This document shows, in pieces, positions 54,260 through 63,477 of a stretch of DNA of 64,000 nt. The stretch is from Carideicomes alvinocaridis (GTDB lineage Bacteria > Pseudomonadota > Alphaproteobacteria > Rhodobacterales > Rhodobacteraceae). The position numbers and the translations under genes are program-made. The notes under the pieces are model-generated. The model saw only the letters and a program-made list of their open reading frames with translations. It did no database searches and was not told the DNA's origin. The stretch's first letter is position 1, and each line of letters begins with the position of its first letter. The stretch spans positions 1-64,000 of the forward strand of contig SRJI02000017.1 of NCBI GenBank assembly GCA_005473895.2, in the 5' to 3' direction.

Positions 54260-55511
54260 CCACCCCGCCGGTCCGCACCCGCCGCGCCGGGCCCTCGCCG
54301 CCCGCATGGGTCGCGCTACCCGCGGGGGGGCCGCCGGGCCGCGGGCGCCGCAGATCGCCCAAATGCGCCGCGATGAGCATCACCGCCACGCCGAGCGGCG
54401 GCAGCAGCCAGGCCAGCCAGCCCGAGGCGCCCGACCCGTCGGCCGTCATCAGCACCTGGCAGAACAGCGCCATCAGGGTGCCGGCGGAGAACACCAGCAG
54501 CCCCTGCCGCCCCAGCAGGCGGAAGGGCGCGCCCAGGGCGCTGGCACAGGCGCGCCGGATCCAGTCGGGATAGGACAGCACGTAGACAAGCGCCAGCACG
54601 TGGATCAGCCGTGGCGCGGCAAGGAAGGTCTTGTCGTGGCTGACGAAGTTGAAGGGCACACCGGCGGCGCCGGCCCGCGCCATCTGCCGGTTCAGCCACG
54701 GCCCCAGCTCGGGCACGTAGCGCCAGGCGAGCACGAAGAGCAGCACGCCCAGGGCCGCGGTCAGGAGCCAAGGCGATTTCGGCACGAAACGCTCGCCCCG
54801 GCGCAAGAAGATGCCGGTCAGCAGCCCGGTCACGAAGACCGCCTGCCAAGCCACCGGGTTGAAGAACCAGCCGCCGGGATTGGGATAGTTCGGCAGGTTC
54901 AGCCGCCACAGCCCGGCGGCGACCCAGAGCGCGGCCGACAGCGCGGCCAGCAGCCAGGGCCGGCGCAGGCCCAGCCAGATCATCGCGGGGCCGGCCAGCA
55001 GCAGGACCGAATAGGCGGGCAGGATGTTCACGTAGCCCAGCTGGTGCCCCAGCGTCGGAAAGCCGAGCAGCGTCTCGCGGGTATTCTCGAACAGCTGGCG
55101 CAGGTTGATCTTTTCCAGCAGCTCCGGCGCATAGAAGGTCTGCGCCCCCCAGACGAAGATGCCGATGGCCCAGACCGTCAGGAAAAGGTGCACGAGGTAC
55201 AGGGTCCAGGCGCGTTTCCACATCGGCGCCACCGCCTCCCACAGACCGTGGCGGGCCAGTTCGGGGGCGAGGAAACGGCCGGAATAGGCGATGCCCGCGG
55301 CGACGCCCGACATGACGAAGAAGCCCTCGGCCGCGTCAGAGAAGCCCCAGTTGCGGATCGTCCAGCCCTCGTAGGGATTGCCGGGCACGTGGTCGATGAA
55401 GATCATGACCAGCGCCAGCCCGCGAAAAGCGTCGATCCGCGGATCGCGGGGGCGGCGGGCGGGCGGCGGGCTTTTCGGGAAGGCGACGAGCGTGGAGTCA
55501 GGCTGCGGCAT
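54243..55511 (-). CDS. opgC: OpgC: succinyl/acyl-transferase-like membrane protein for periplasmic glucans
   Basis: A 422-residue membrane protein with about ten helices. DPRIDAFRGLALVMIFIDHV near the N-terminus and FSDAAEGFFVMSGV after it are hallmarks of OpgC, an acyltransferase-3-like protein that adds succinyl groups to osmoregulated periplasmic glucans. The C-terminal 40 residues are a polar Pro/Gly-rich tail. It overlaps opgH by 14 bases. The role follows from family and the opgG-opgH context. Confidence 0.93.
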   Translation of the reverse strand: MPQPDSTLVAFPKSPPPARRPRDPRIDAFRGLALVMIFIDHVPGNPYEGWTIRNWGFSDAAEGFFVMSGVAAGIAYSGRFLAPELARHGLWEAVAPMWKRAWTLYLVHLFLTVWAIGIFVWGAQTFYAPELLEKINLRQLFENTRETLLGFPTLGHQLGYVNILPAYSVLLLAGPAMIWLGLRRPWLLAALSAALWVAAGLWRLNLPNYPNPGGWFFNPVAWQAVFVTGLLTGIFLRRGERFVPKSPWLLTAALGVLLFVLAWRYVPELGPWLNRQMARAGAAGVPFNFVSHDKTFLAAPRLIHVLALVYVLSYPDWIRRACASALGAPFRLLGRQGLLVFSAGTLMALFCQVLMTADGSGASGWLAWLLPPLGVAVMLIAAHLGDLRRPRPGGPPAGSATHAGGEGPARRVRTGGVVSAAD

Positions 55512-57306
55512 CGACCCGCGCCTCCCCTGCCCCGGACGCCTTCTGCTCCGGAGCGGCGGGCGCCCAGCGATCGAGCCAGCCGTGATAGGCCACGACGATC
55601 TGCGGCGGTCGCGCTTCGCCCGGCACGCGGAACACGCGGCGTCCGGCCCGGCGCGAGGTCCAGGCGATGAGCAGCGGCGCGGCCAGCATCGGCAGGGTGA
55701 CCGGCAGCATCCAGGGCAGCAGGCCCGGCGCGATCCGGGTCACCAGCGCAAGCGCCAGCGCGCCCGCCAGCGTGATCCACCAGGCGGCGCGCCAGCCCTC
55801 GGCCAGGCTCAGCCGGCCTTCGCCGCGCTGGTTGGCGGGCCAGCCGCCGTCGCGCCCCATCAGGACCTGCAGCACGGCGCGGCTCTGATACATCAGCATC
55901 ACCGGCGCCAGCAGCGAGGAGAGCAGGATCTCGACCACCACCGAGGCGATGGCGCCCGCCGCCCCGCCGAACCCCTTGGCCCGGCCCGACAGGATGGCCC
56001 CGCCGAGGATCAGGACCTTGGGCAGGATCAGCAGCCCGCCGATCCCGATGGCGAGCGCGATGATCTCCTGCGTGCGGTCCGAAGGGAAGACCGGGAACAG
56101 CTGGTAGGGCTCGGGGAAGTAATCCGGCGCCGGCGCGGTCACGGTGGCCACCAGCGAGGCGATCAGGAACGCCCCCCAGAGCAGCGAGACCAGGTAGGCA
56201 AAGATCCCCTGCAGGAAGACGAAGCGGCTCCAGCCGCGCAGGCCGGGCGTGAAGAGCAGCCGGATGTGCTGCAGGTTGCCCTGGCACCAGCGGCGATCGC
56301 GCTTGGCATAGGAGAGGATGTTGTCCGGCCCCTCCTCGTAGGAGCCGCCGAGCGTCTCGTCCACCTCGACCTTCCAGCCGGCGCGGGCGAGCAGCGCCGC
56401 CTCCACGTAGTCGTGGCTCAGGATGTGGCCGCCGAAGGGGGGCTTGCCGCTGAGCGGCGGCAGGCCGCAGCTTTCGGCAAAGGCGCGCACCCGGACGATG
56501 GCGTTGTGGCCCCAGAAGGGGCCGGTCACGCCCTGCATCCGCGCCAGCCCGCGCGCGAAGACCGGCGAATGGAAGCTGGCGGCGAATTGCATGGCGCGGC
56601 CGAACAGCGAGGCGGCGCCGACGATGCGGGGCAGCGTCTGGAACAGGCCGAGCTGCGGGTCGGCCTGCATGCGGGCGATCATGGCGCGGATCGTCTCGCC
56701 CTCCATCAGGCTGTCGGCGTCGAGGATGACGGCAAGCTCCCACGCCCCGCCCGAGGCGCGGATGAAGTCCTCGATATTGCCGGCCTTGCGCCCCCGGTTG
56801 TCGGAGCGGCGGCGGTAGAAGATGCGCCCTGCCCCCTCGGTGTCACGCAGCAGCCGTGCAAAGGCGTCCTCCTCCAGCCCGGCGGCCTCGGGGTTGCCGG
56901 TATCCGACAGGATGGCGATGTCGGCGCGCACGCCGGCGCGGGCGAGCGAGCCGTCCATCGCCGCGATGCGGGCGAAGGTGGCGACCGGATCCTCGTTGCA
57001 GATCGGCACGATCACCACCGTGGGTGCCTGGGGCTCCTGCGTCTCGGGCAGCTCGCGCCGGCGGGTCCGGCCCGGCAGACCCAGCAGCGCCTGGGCGGCG
57101 CCCCAGGCCAGCCAGGCGGTGGTCAGCAGGATGAGCGCAGTGCGGGAAATGTCCCAGAAATCGGTGCCGTCCTGGGCCGAAGCCTCGGCCAGCAGCACCG
57201 CGGCGGCGGAAGCGGCCAGCGCGCTGAAGGCCAGCGCGACAACGCGGGCTCGGATGGTCGCACGGTCGGGACGGGGCGCCGCGGCGCCCGGGGCGGTGTC
57301 AGGCAC
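55498..57306 (-). CDS. opgH: Glucan biosynthesis glucosyltransferase OpgH (main frame)
   Basis: OpgH (602 residues in this frame) polymerises UDP-glucose into the periplasmic glucan backbone and exports it. Motifs of the GT2 domain are present: IVPICNED, YRRRSDNRGRKAGN, the DxD in VILDADSLMEG, GHNAIVRVRAF, HILSHDYVEAALL and RDRRWCQGN (QxxRW-like). Flanking hydrophobic segments fit a multi-span enzyme. This frame can only start at a GTG (57306) just after an in-frame TAG; a preceding 59-codon frame looks like the missing N-terminal part, so the gene may be split by a one-base shift. E. coli OpgH is longer at both ends. Confidence 0.92.
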   Translation of the reverse strand: MPDTAPGAAAPRPDRATIRARVVALAFSALAASAAAVLLAEASAQDGTDFWDISRTALILLTTAWLAWGAAQALLGLPGRTRRRELPETQEPQAPTVVIVPICNEDPVATFARIAAMDGSLARAGVRADIAILSDTGNPEAAGLEEDAFARLLRDTEGAGRIFYRRRSDNRGRKAGNIEDFIRASGGAWELAVILDADSLMEGETIRAMIARMQADPQLGLFQTLPRIVGAASLFGRAMQFAASFHSPVFARGLARMQGVTGPFWGHNAIVRVRAFAESCGLPPLSGKPPFGGHILSHDYVEAALLARAGWKVEVDETLGGSYEEGPDNILSYAKRDRRWCQGNLQHIRLLFTPGLRGWSRFVFLQGIFAYLVSLLWGAFLIASLVATVTAPAPDYFPEPYQLFPVFPSDRTQEIIALAIGIGGLLILPKVLILGGAILSGRAKGFGGAAGAIASVVVEILLSSLLAPVMLMYQSRAVLQVLMGRDGGWPANQRGEGRLSLAEGWRAAWWITLAGALALALVTRIAPGLLPWMLPVTLPMLAAPLLIAWTSRRAGRRVFRVPGEARPPQIVVAYHGWLDRWAPAAPEQKASGAGEARVDAAA

Positions 57307-57478
57307 GCTGCCACCCTAAAAAGAGGCGCAGCAGGCGCGACGGCGCGCTTGCCGCACGGCGCTCGGTCTCGAGCACCTGGCGCGGCATGTCCATCGGGGC
57401 CGCGGGCGGCGCCCATCCGGGGCCGGGGACGGCCCGTGCCTGGTCGCTCCGGGGATGTGTGGTCGGGTCCTGGTTCAT
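57299..57478 (-). CDS. 59-codon frame joining opgG and opgH (separate peptide or OpgH N-terminus)
   Basis: The ATG at 57478 overlaps the opgG stop (ATGA) and the frame ends eight bases into the opgH GTG. The peptide is Pro/Arg-rich with P-M-D-M-P-R-Q and ends LLRLFLGWQRA. Removing one G from the GGG at about 57318-57320 would join it in frame to OpgH (giving L-F-L-G-G-S-V-P-D-T). It is therefore either the true N-terminus of OpgH broken by a sequencing or natural frameshift, or a small coupled gene. The ATGA junction shows that this frame, rather than the later GTG, continues the usual operon pattern. Confidence 0.5.
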   Translation of the reverse strand: MNQDPTTHPRSDQARAVPGPGWAPPAAPMDMPRQVLETERRAASAPSRLLRLFLGWQRA

Positions 57479-59148
57479 TCCTTTACCCATTGATACAGCC
57501 AGGTTTCGCTTAGTTCGCGTCCGAAGCCGGTGATAGCCGCACGCAGTTCAACGACACTACCCGGCTCGGCCCTGACCTCGGTCACGAGCCTCCAGGTATC
57601 GGTGCCGTCGATGCGGCTGAGAACTGTTTCTACGACCTCGCCTCGGTCCGCTGTGACTGCGGCCGTAACGTCGGCATCCGGGGGAAGTTCCGCAAGTAGG
57701 CCGCCCTCGAAATCGACGACGAATTTCCGCCGATCGGGGCGCGATTTCACGCCCGAAATGCCGCCTTTGCCGACACGCGCGCGCAAAACATGGGCATGTT
57801 GCGAACTTTCCGCGCCCGGCGGCGTCATGCCCCAATGCAGGCGGTAGGCAACTTCCAGCGCATCGCCCTCCCGCGTCGGCTGATCGGGGACCCAGAAGGC
57901 CACGATGTTGTCGTTGCCCTCCAGATCCGAGGGGATCTCGACCAGCCGGACGGCGCCCTTCCCCCAGTCGCCCACCGGCTCCACCATCAGCGAGGGGCGG
58001 CGTTCGTAATGCGCCTGGGCGTCGAGGTAATGGTCGAAATCCCGCGTGCGCTGCACCAGCCCGAAGGAGACCGGCGTGAGCGCCCCGAGATAGGAGCTGG
58101 CCAGCCGGGGCGGGTTGTTGAGCGAGCGGTAGAAGGTCTGCCCGCCGCGGGTGTTCAGCACCAGCGCCTCGCTGTCATGAACGCGCGGGCGGTAATCCTC
58201 GAAATCGCCGGGATCGCTGTCGCCGAAGAGGTACATCGAGGTCAGCGGCGCGAGGCCAAGCTGCTGGATGTCGCGCCGCAGGTAGAGCCGCGCGGTGACA
58301 TCGACCACCGTCGTCTCCCCCGGCTCCACCACGAAGCGGTAGGCCCCGGTGATCGAGCGGCTTTCCAGCGCGGCATAGATGGTCGCCCGGGTGTCGCCGG
58401 GCGCGGGACGCTCCAGCCAGAAGGCGGTGAAGCGCGGAAACTCCTCCTGCTCGGCGAGCCCGGTATTCACCGCCAGCCCCCGCGCGCTGAGCCCGTAGAC
58501 ATTGTCGCGGCCAAGGGCGCGGAAATAGCTCGCCCCGAGAAAGGCGATCAGCTCGTCGAACAGGTCGGCCCGGTTAAGCGGGGCGTTCAGCCGGAAGCCC
58601 GCCACGCCCGGCATGTCGGAATGCTCCGGGATCGGCTGCGAGATACCGTCGTGATATTCGAAATCGTCGGTGCTGAAGGTCATCTTGCGCGCAATGCCGT
58701 CCTGCACCTCGTAGATCGCCACCGCCTCCTCGAAGAGCCAGCCCAGGTGGAAGGCATTGACCCGGAACTGCGCGTCATCGTCCTGCCAGCGGGCGCGCTC
58801 GGGCCGGAAGCGGATGCGCTGGTAATCGTCGTAATCGAGCTCGGAAAAGAAGCCCTCGGCCGGCTCGGCCTCGCGCGGGGTTCCGAGGCTGGCAAGGCGC
58901 ATGCGCTCGCTCAGGTCGTCGAAGGAAAAGGCCTGCCCCTCGGGTGCCTGCGGCTTGGATTCGGCCGCGTCCTGTTCGGCCTGGCTGGCCTCGGCCTCCT
59001 GCGCCCGGGCGCGCAGCGGCGGCAGTGCCAGCGTGGCGACAGAGCCCAGCATCCCGCCGAGGACGCCGCGCCGCCCAAGCCCCGGGCCGGTCGCGACCCC
59101 CGCCGCCCCTTGCCGTCCGACCATGCCATCCGCATTGCGCATTTTCAC
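57475..59148 (-). CDS. opgG: Glucan biosynthesis protein OpgG
   Basis: OpgG (557 residues) is a periplasmic protein needed for glucan backbone synthesis and branching. The N-terminus holds a Tat-like twin-arginine signal (GLGRRGVLGGMLG) before a hydrophobic run and cleavage near ARAQ. The body starts FSFDDLSERMRLAS and has FSELDYDDYQRIRF, AYRFVVEPGETTVVD, LTSMYLFGD and the HWGMTPPG block. The start is a GTG with GGGGGAG seven bases upstream; an ATG two codons later is equally usable. It leads the opgG-opgH-opgC operon, whose genes all overlap. Confidence 0.94.
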   Translation of the reverse strand: MKMRNADGMVGRQGAAGVATGPGLGRRGVLGGMLGSVATLALPPLRARAQEAEASQAEQDAAESKPQAPEGQAFSFDDLSERMRLASLGTPREAEPAEGFFSELDYDDYQRIRFRPERARWQDDDAQFRVNAFHLGWLFEEAVAIYEVQDGIARKMTFSTDDFEYHDGISQPIPEHSDMPGVAGFRLNAPLNRADLFDELIAFLGASYFRALGRDNVYGLSARGLAVNTGLAEQEEFPRFTAFWLERPAPGDTRATIYAALESRSITGAYRFVVEPGETTVVDVTARLYLRRDIQQLGLAPLTSMYLFGDSDPGDFEDYRPRVHDSEALVLNTRGGQTFYRSLNNPPRLASSYLGALTPVSFGLVQRTRDFDHYLDAQAHYERRPSLMVEPVGDWGKGAVRLVEIPSDLEGNDNIVAFWVPDQPTREGDALEVAYRLHWGMTPPGAESSQHAHVLRARVGKGGISGVKSRPDRRKFVVDFEGGLLAELPPDADVTAAVTADRGEVVETVLSRIDGTDTWRLVTEVRAEPGSVVELRAAITGFGRELSETWLYQWVKE

Positions 59149-59308
59149 CCTGTCACTCCCCCTTGTTTTTTCACGTGACGGTGCCGCTCAGTTTCCGCGC
59201 TCTCGGGAAATGTGCAATCGGCGCCATGCTGCACGGCAGAATTCTGCCAGAGACGATGATTTTTCCGGCATTTTTCCGGGCGTCATCCCGCCCGGCGTCG
59301 GCAACGGC

Positions 59309-59950
59309 TCAGCCGTCGTCGGCCCCGTCCTCCGGCGACTCCTCGTCGTCGGGATCGACATAGCGCTCCCGGTAGGAGTCGATGAGGCGGTCGAGCGCCT
59401 CGCGGGTGGTGCGGTGGTAGCTGGCGGGAAATCCCAGCGAGGCGACCATCTTCCAGTGGCCGTACATCAGGCTGACGAAGAGGAAGCCGATCTCGCGGCA
59501 GGCCTTCTGCGGCAGGCCGGTGCTGATCTGGACCTCGTGGGCGATGGTGTATTGCAGCACGAGGTATTGCTCGTGCAGGTTCTCGCGGATCTTCTCCGAC
59601 GAGGCGGCGAGCGAAAAGACCGCGTCATAGACCTGGTCGTCCGCCGGCTTGCCCAGCCCCTTGCCGGCCAGGAAATCGAAGTAGAAATCGAGGAACATCG
59701 GCAGCCGCTCGGTCGCGCCCGCCGTCAGGATGCCCTGCATCAGCAATTCCCGGTAGGAGGCGGCAAGCGCGTCGCAGACCGAGAGCATCAGTTCCTCGGG
59801 GTCGGGAAAGTAGTGCCGGATCAGCTGGCGCGACATGTCGGCCTCGCCGGCGATCTGATCGTAGGACGGCATGGGAAGTCCGTTCTTCCCGATCGCCCGG
59901 ATCGTCGCCTGCACGATCTCCGGCTTCCTGATCCTGGATTTCGGCAACAC
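59309..59950 (-). CDS. TetR-family transcriptional regulator
   Basis: A 213-residue regulator. The N-terminal HTH is recognisable: IVQATIRAIGKNGLPMPSYD then QIAGEADMSRQLIRHYF (residues about 11-48). The C-terminal ligand domain is helical and ends in an acidic tail (DPDDEESPEDGADDG). The frame begins with GTG, and a TTG follows immediately. It lies 134 bases downstream of an operon for a PEP mutase-family enzyme, hydrolase and TRAP transporter on the same strand, and may repress it. Confidence 0.85.
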   Translation of the reverse strand: MLPKSRIRKPEIVQATIRAIGKNGLPMPSYDQIAGEADMSRQLIRHYFPDPEELMLSVCDALAASYRELLMQGILTAGATERLPMFLDFYFDFLAGKGLGKPADDQVYDAVFSLAASSEKIRENLHEQYLVLQYTIAHEVQISTGLPQKACREIGFLFVSLMYGHWKMVASLGFPASYHRTTREALDRLIDSYRERYVDPDDEESPEDGADDG

Positions 59951-60084
59951 GAATGTGCTTGTCCCAATCTGCGGCCCGAAAAGAGCCTGTGTGCAAGGCT
60001 TTAGCCAGCGCCCTTCGCCGCGTCAACTGCGTTGAGCCGCCCGCGGCGCCGGAGGGCGGGGCCGCCGCCTGATCTGCCGCCCCG

Positions 60085-60969
60085 CTAGTCGGAGCCTTGA
60101 TCCACCGCGGAGGGCATGAGCTCGTCGAGGCCGATCATCCGGTTGTATTCGCCGAAGCGCAGCCGCGTCGCGTCCTCCGGCAGGCGGCCCGCCTCACGCA
60201 TCCGGGCATAGGTGTCCTCGAGCGTCCGCGCGACCACCAGCAGGGCAGAGACCGGGAAGAGCGCCAGCGCAAAGCCCATCTCTTCCAGCTCCGCCGCCGA
60301 GAGGTAGGGCGTGCGGCCATCCTCCACCATGTTGGCCACCAGCCGGGCCTCGGGGAAGGTCGTGGCGAGGCGCGCCATTTCCTCGGGGGATTGCGGGGCC
60401 TCGACGAAGATCAGGTCGGCGCCGGCCTCCAGGAACCCCTCGGCGCGGCGCAGCGCCTCGTCCATGTCCACCACGGCCCGCGCGTCCGTGCGCGCCATGA
60501 TCAGGAAGTCGGGCGACCGGCGGGCCGCGACCGCCGCCTCGATCTTGGCCACCGCCTCGGCCCGGTCCACCACCTCCTTGGAGGCCATGTGGCCGCAGCG
60601 CTTGGGAAAGACCTGGTCCTCGAGCTGGATGCATTGCACCCCAGCCCGTTCGTAGAGCGCGACCATCCGCGCGACGTTGAGCGTGCCGCCATGGCCGTTA
60701 TCGGCATCCGCGATCAGGGGCACCGTCGCGGCCGCATCGGCCAGGGCGCGGGCACGCTCGGCCATCTCGGTGGCGGTGAGCAGGCCCAGGTCCGGCATCC
60801 CGAGGGTGGAGCCCGACACGCCGAAGCCAGTCATGTAGACCGCCTCGAACCCGGCGCGGGCGGCGATGCGGGCCGAGAGGGCGTCATAGGCGCCGGGCAC
60901 GGTGAGGATGCCTGGCTGCGCCAGCCGCGCCGCGAGGCTGCGTTCTCCGGATGTCATCCCGGCGGTCAT
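60085..60969 (-). CDS. Isocitrate lyase/PEP mutase-family enzyme
   Basis: A 294-residue TIM-barrel enzyme. The metal-site segment PLIADADNGHGG, QLEDQVFPKRCGH, MARTDARA and FVEAPQSPEE match the superfamily of 2-methylisocitrate lyase, oxaloacetate decarboxylase and carboxyphosphonoenolpyruvate mutase. The K-R-C-G-H loop in place of KKCGH suggests C-C lyase chemistry (the cysteine is catalytic in lyases), so a 2-hydroxy/2-keto acid lyase is likelier than P-C bond formation. The ATG overlaps the hydrolase stop (ATGA). The substrate is probably what the TRAP system imports, after hydrolase action. Confidence 0.85.
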   Translation of the reverse strand: MTAGMTSGERSLAARLAQPGILTVPGAYDALSARIAARAGFEAVYMTGFGVSGSTLGMPDLGLLTATEMAERARALADAAATVPLIADADNGHGGTLNVARMVALYERAGVQCIQLEDQVFPKRCGHMASKEVVDRAEAVAKIEAAVAARRSPDFLIMARTDARAVVDMDEALRRAEGFLEAGADLIFVEAPQSPEEMARLATTFPEARLVANMVEDGRTPYLSAAELEEMGFALALFPVSALLVVARTLEDTYARMREAGRLPEDATRLRFGEYNRMIGLDELMPSAVDQGSD

Positions 60970-62177
60970 CCCCTTGCCCCGGCGGTCACCCTGTCCTCCT
61001 CGGGGGACCAGAGGCCGGTGCGCTGCATCCAGTCGGCGATGCGCGACAGGCACTCCTGCAGCAGCTCCGGCTGGCCCTTGTAGTAATGGGTCGCGCCCTC
61101 GATCACGTGCATCTCGCGCTCGGTCTGGGCGGCGGCCTCGTAGACCAGCTTCGGATGCGAGGCCGGCGCCCCGTCATCGGCGCTGTTCTCGATCACGATC
61201 AGCGGCACCGAGATGCGCGAGGCCCCGGCCACCGCGTCGCAGCGGCTGTCATCCACCGACCATTGCGACAGCCAGCTGCGCAGCGAGGAATAGCGCGCCA
61301 GCCCCGCCGGGTTGACGTTCGCCGCCTCCGGGTTGCCCAGGAAGCAGGTGCCCGGAACCCGGTCGTTGGGATCCACCGCCGGGTCGAGCCAGCGCAGGTC
61401 GGCCATGGTGCGATGCACGACGAAGCTGCGCTCGTATTCCGCGCCGCCCTTGCGCGCGAGGCTGTCGAGCTCTTCCCGCGCCCAGTCGGTGATGCGCCGC
61501 ATCCGGGCAAGCTGGGCCGCGCGGAAGTGGTCGATGAAATCCTGCGTGTAGGGCGGCCGCGGCGCGCCCTTCGGGTCGTAGATGTCGAGTTCGGGGTCGC
61601 GCCGGTAGGGATCGGCTTCGTCGATCACCGAGGGGTCGAGCCACTGGCTGAGCGTGCGGGCGCGGCTGGCATGGGCCGCCACCATCATCACGCCCTCCAC
61701 CGGGGTCAGCCCCGCGGCGGTCAGGTCCACCGGGTCGCCGGCGGGCGTGTGGGTGATGTCGGGCCGCTCCGCCTGGCTCTGGTAGAAGAGCGACAGCGAC
61801 GCGCCGCCGGACCAGCCCAGCAGCACGACCTTTTCATAGCCCAGCACGGACTTGGCGTAATCCACGTAGGCGCCCATGTCGCGGGCCACCTTCTCCATGA
61901 TCAGGCTGGCGTCGAAGCGGGCATAGCGGCTGTTGCCGCAGATCACGTGATGCCCGGCCTCGGCCAGCGCGATCGGCACCGGCAGAAGCTGCAGGGTGGT
62001 GGCCGGGTGCATCATGATGATGACGGTCTTCGACTCCACCCCTTCGGGCTTCAGCAGCTGGCCCTCCAGGTTCACCATGCCCTGGGTGCCGACAAAGCCG
62101 TAGGTCTCGGCGTTCTGCAGCGTCTCGGGGTACTGGATGATCAGCGGAATGCGGGTGAAGGCGCGGGTCTGGGACAT
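60966..62177 (-). CDS. Alpha/beta hydrolase
   Basis: A 403-residue alpha/beta-hydrolase. The nucleophile elbow is G-W-S-G-G (VVLLGWSGGASLSLFY, about residues 116-131). A late Asp in ENSADDGAPASHPKL and His in IEGATHYYKG complete a plausible triad. A long cap region (about 150-290) is inserted between them. There is no signal peptide, so it acts in the cytoplasm. It lies between TRAP permease and PEP mutase-family genes with tight spacing (7 bases and a 4-base overlap), so it should act in the same catabolic route, on an ester, lactone or amide. The exact substrate is unknown. Confidence 0.85.
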   Translation of the reverse strand: MSQTRAFTRIPLIIQYPETLQNAETYGFVGTQGMVNLEGQLLKPEGVESKTVIIMMHPATTLQLLPVPIALAEAGHHVICGNSRYARFDASLIMEKVARDMGAYVDYAKSVLGYEKVVLLGWSGGASLSLFYQSQAERPDITHTPAGDPVDLTAAGLTPVEGVMMVAAHASRARTLSQWLDPSVIDEADPYRRDPELDIYDPKGAPRPPYTQDFIDHFRAAQLARMRRITDWAREELDSLARKGGAEYERSFVVHRTMADLRWLDPAVDPNDRVPGTCFLGNPEAANVNPAGLARYSSLRSWLSQWSVDDSRCDAVAGASRISVPLIVIENSADDGAPASHPKLVYEAAAQTEREMHVIEGATHYYKGQPELLQECLSRIADWMQRTGLWSPEEDRVTAGARG

Positions 62178-62184
62178 GGGTTTC

Positions 62185-63477
62185 TCAGTTCATCATTGCG
62201 GGAAGCGTCAGCGATATGGCCGGGAAGGCCAGCAACAGCGCGAGGCGCAGCAGGTCGACCAGCACGAAGGGAATGACCCCGCGGTAGATCGTGCCGATGC
62301 GCAGGTCGGGCACCACGTTGGCCAGCACGAAGATGTTCATGCCGACCGGCGGGGTGATCAGGCTGATCTCGGTGACCACGACGACGATGATGCCGAACCA
62401 GATCGGATCGAAGCCGTAGAACTGTACCAGCGGAAAGAAGACCGGGATTGTCAGCAGGATCATCGAGATCGAATCCAGCACCATGCCCAGCAGCACGTAG
62501 GCCACGATGATCAGCGCCATCACCGCCCAGGCCGGAAAGCCGTTGCCCGAGACGAAGGCGCCGATCTCGCGCGGCATGCCGGTCATGTTGAGGAAGCTGG
62601 AGAAGACGAAGGCGCCGATCAGCACGGTGACCAGGGCCGCCGACAGGATCGCGGTCTCGTAGAAGACGTCGATGATCTCCCACAGGGTGGCGGTGCGGCG
62701 GAAGACCACCGAAAGCAACGCCCCGAAGGCGCCGACGCCCGCCGCCTCGTTCGGCGTGAAGAGGCCCACGTAGATGCCGCCGATCACCAGGATGAAGAGC
62801 AGCAGGATCTCCCACACCCCGAGCAGGGAGCGCCATTTCTCGCCCCATTCCACGTGCATCCCGGCCGGGCCGCTGTCGGGCTTCAGCCGGGTCACGATGG
62901 TGACGGCGAGGTTGTAGAACAGGATACCCAGCAGGCCGGGGATCACCCCCGCGATGAAGAGCGCGGCAATGTCGGTCTGGGTCAGCACGCCGTACATCAC
63001 CATGATGACGCTCGGCGGGATGAGGATGCCCAGCGTGCCCCCCGCCGCGATGGAGCCGGCGGCAAGCTCGCGGGAATAGCCCAGGCGGTTCATCTCGGGC
63101 ACCGCGATGCGGGCCATGGTGGCGGTGGTGGCCAGCGAGCTGCCGCAGACCGCCGAGAAGCCGGCGCAGGACACGATCGTCGCCCGCGCCAGCCCGCCGC
63201 GGCGATGGCCCAGCCAGGCGTTGGACGCATCGTAAAGCCGCGCGGACAGCCCCGCGCGCGAGATCAGGTTGCCCATCAGCAGGAAGAGCGGGATCACCAG
63301 AAGGGAATATTCCTGCGTGGAATGCACCGCGGCCTGGGCGGCCGAGATCAGCGAGGGCTTCCAGCCGACGGTCAGGCCAAAGCCCACCACCCCCACGATC
63401 ATCATCGCGAAGGCCACCGGCACGCGCAGGAAGATCAGCCCGAGCAGGCCGGCGAAGCCGATAATGGATTCAAACAT
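62185..63477 (-). CDS. TRAP transporter large permease (DctM)
   Basis: A 430-residue, roughly 12-helix membrane protein of the DctM/TRAP-T large-subunit family. PLFLLMGNLISRAGLSARLY, AAGGTLGILIPPSVIMVMYG and ITPPVGMNIFVLAN are signature blocks. It moves organic acids with sodium when paired with DctQ and a periplasmic DctP. It overlaps dctQ by eight bases. The dctP gene must lie beyond the window. Confidence 0.94.
   Translation of the reverse strand: MFESIIGFAGLLGLIFLRVPVAFAMMIVGVVGFGLTVGWKPSLISAAQAAVHSTQEYSLLVIPLFLLMGNLISRAGLSARLYDASNAWLGHRRGGLARATIVSCAGFSAVCGSSLATTATMARIAVPEMNRLGYSRELAAGSIAAGGTLGILIPPSVIMVMYGVLTQTDIAALFIAGVIPGLLGILFYNLAVTIVTRLKPDSGPAGMHVEWGEKWRSLLGVWEILLLFILVIGGIYVGLFTPNEAAGVGAFGALLSVVFRRTATLWEIIDVFYETAILSAALVTVLIGAFVFSSFLNMTGMPREIGAFVSGNGFPAWAVMALIIVAYVLLGMVLDSISMILLTIPVFFPLVQFYGFDPIWFGIIVVVVTEISLITPPVGMNIFVLANVVPDLRIGTIYRGVIPFVLVDLLRLALLLAFPAISLTLPAMMN

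Noticed and set aside
60085-60969. Phosphonate biosynthesis PEP mutase
   Set aside because: The K-R-C-G-H loop and the hydrolase/TRAP context favour a C-C lyase; no phosphonopyruvate decarboxylase is adjacent.
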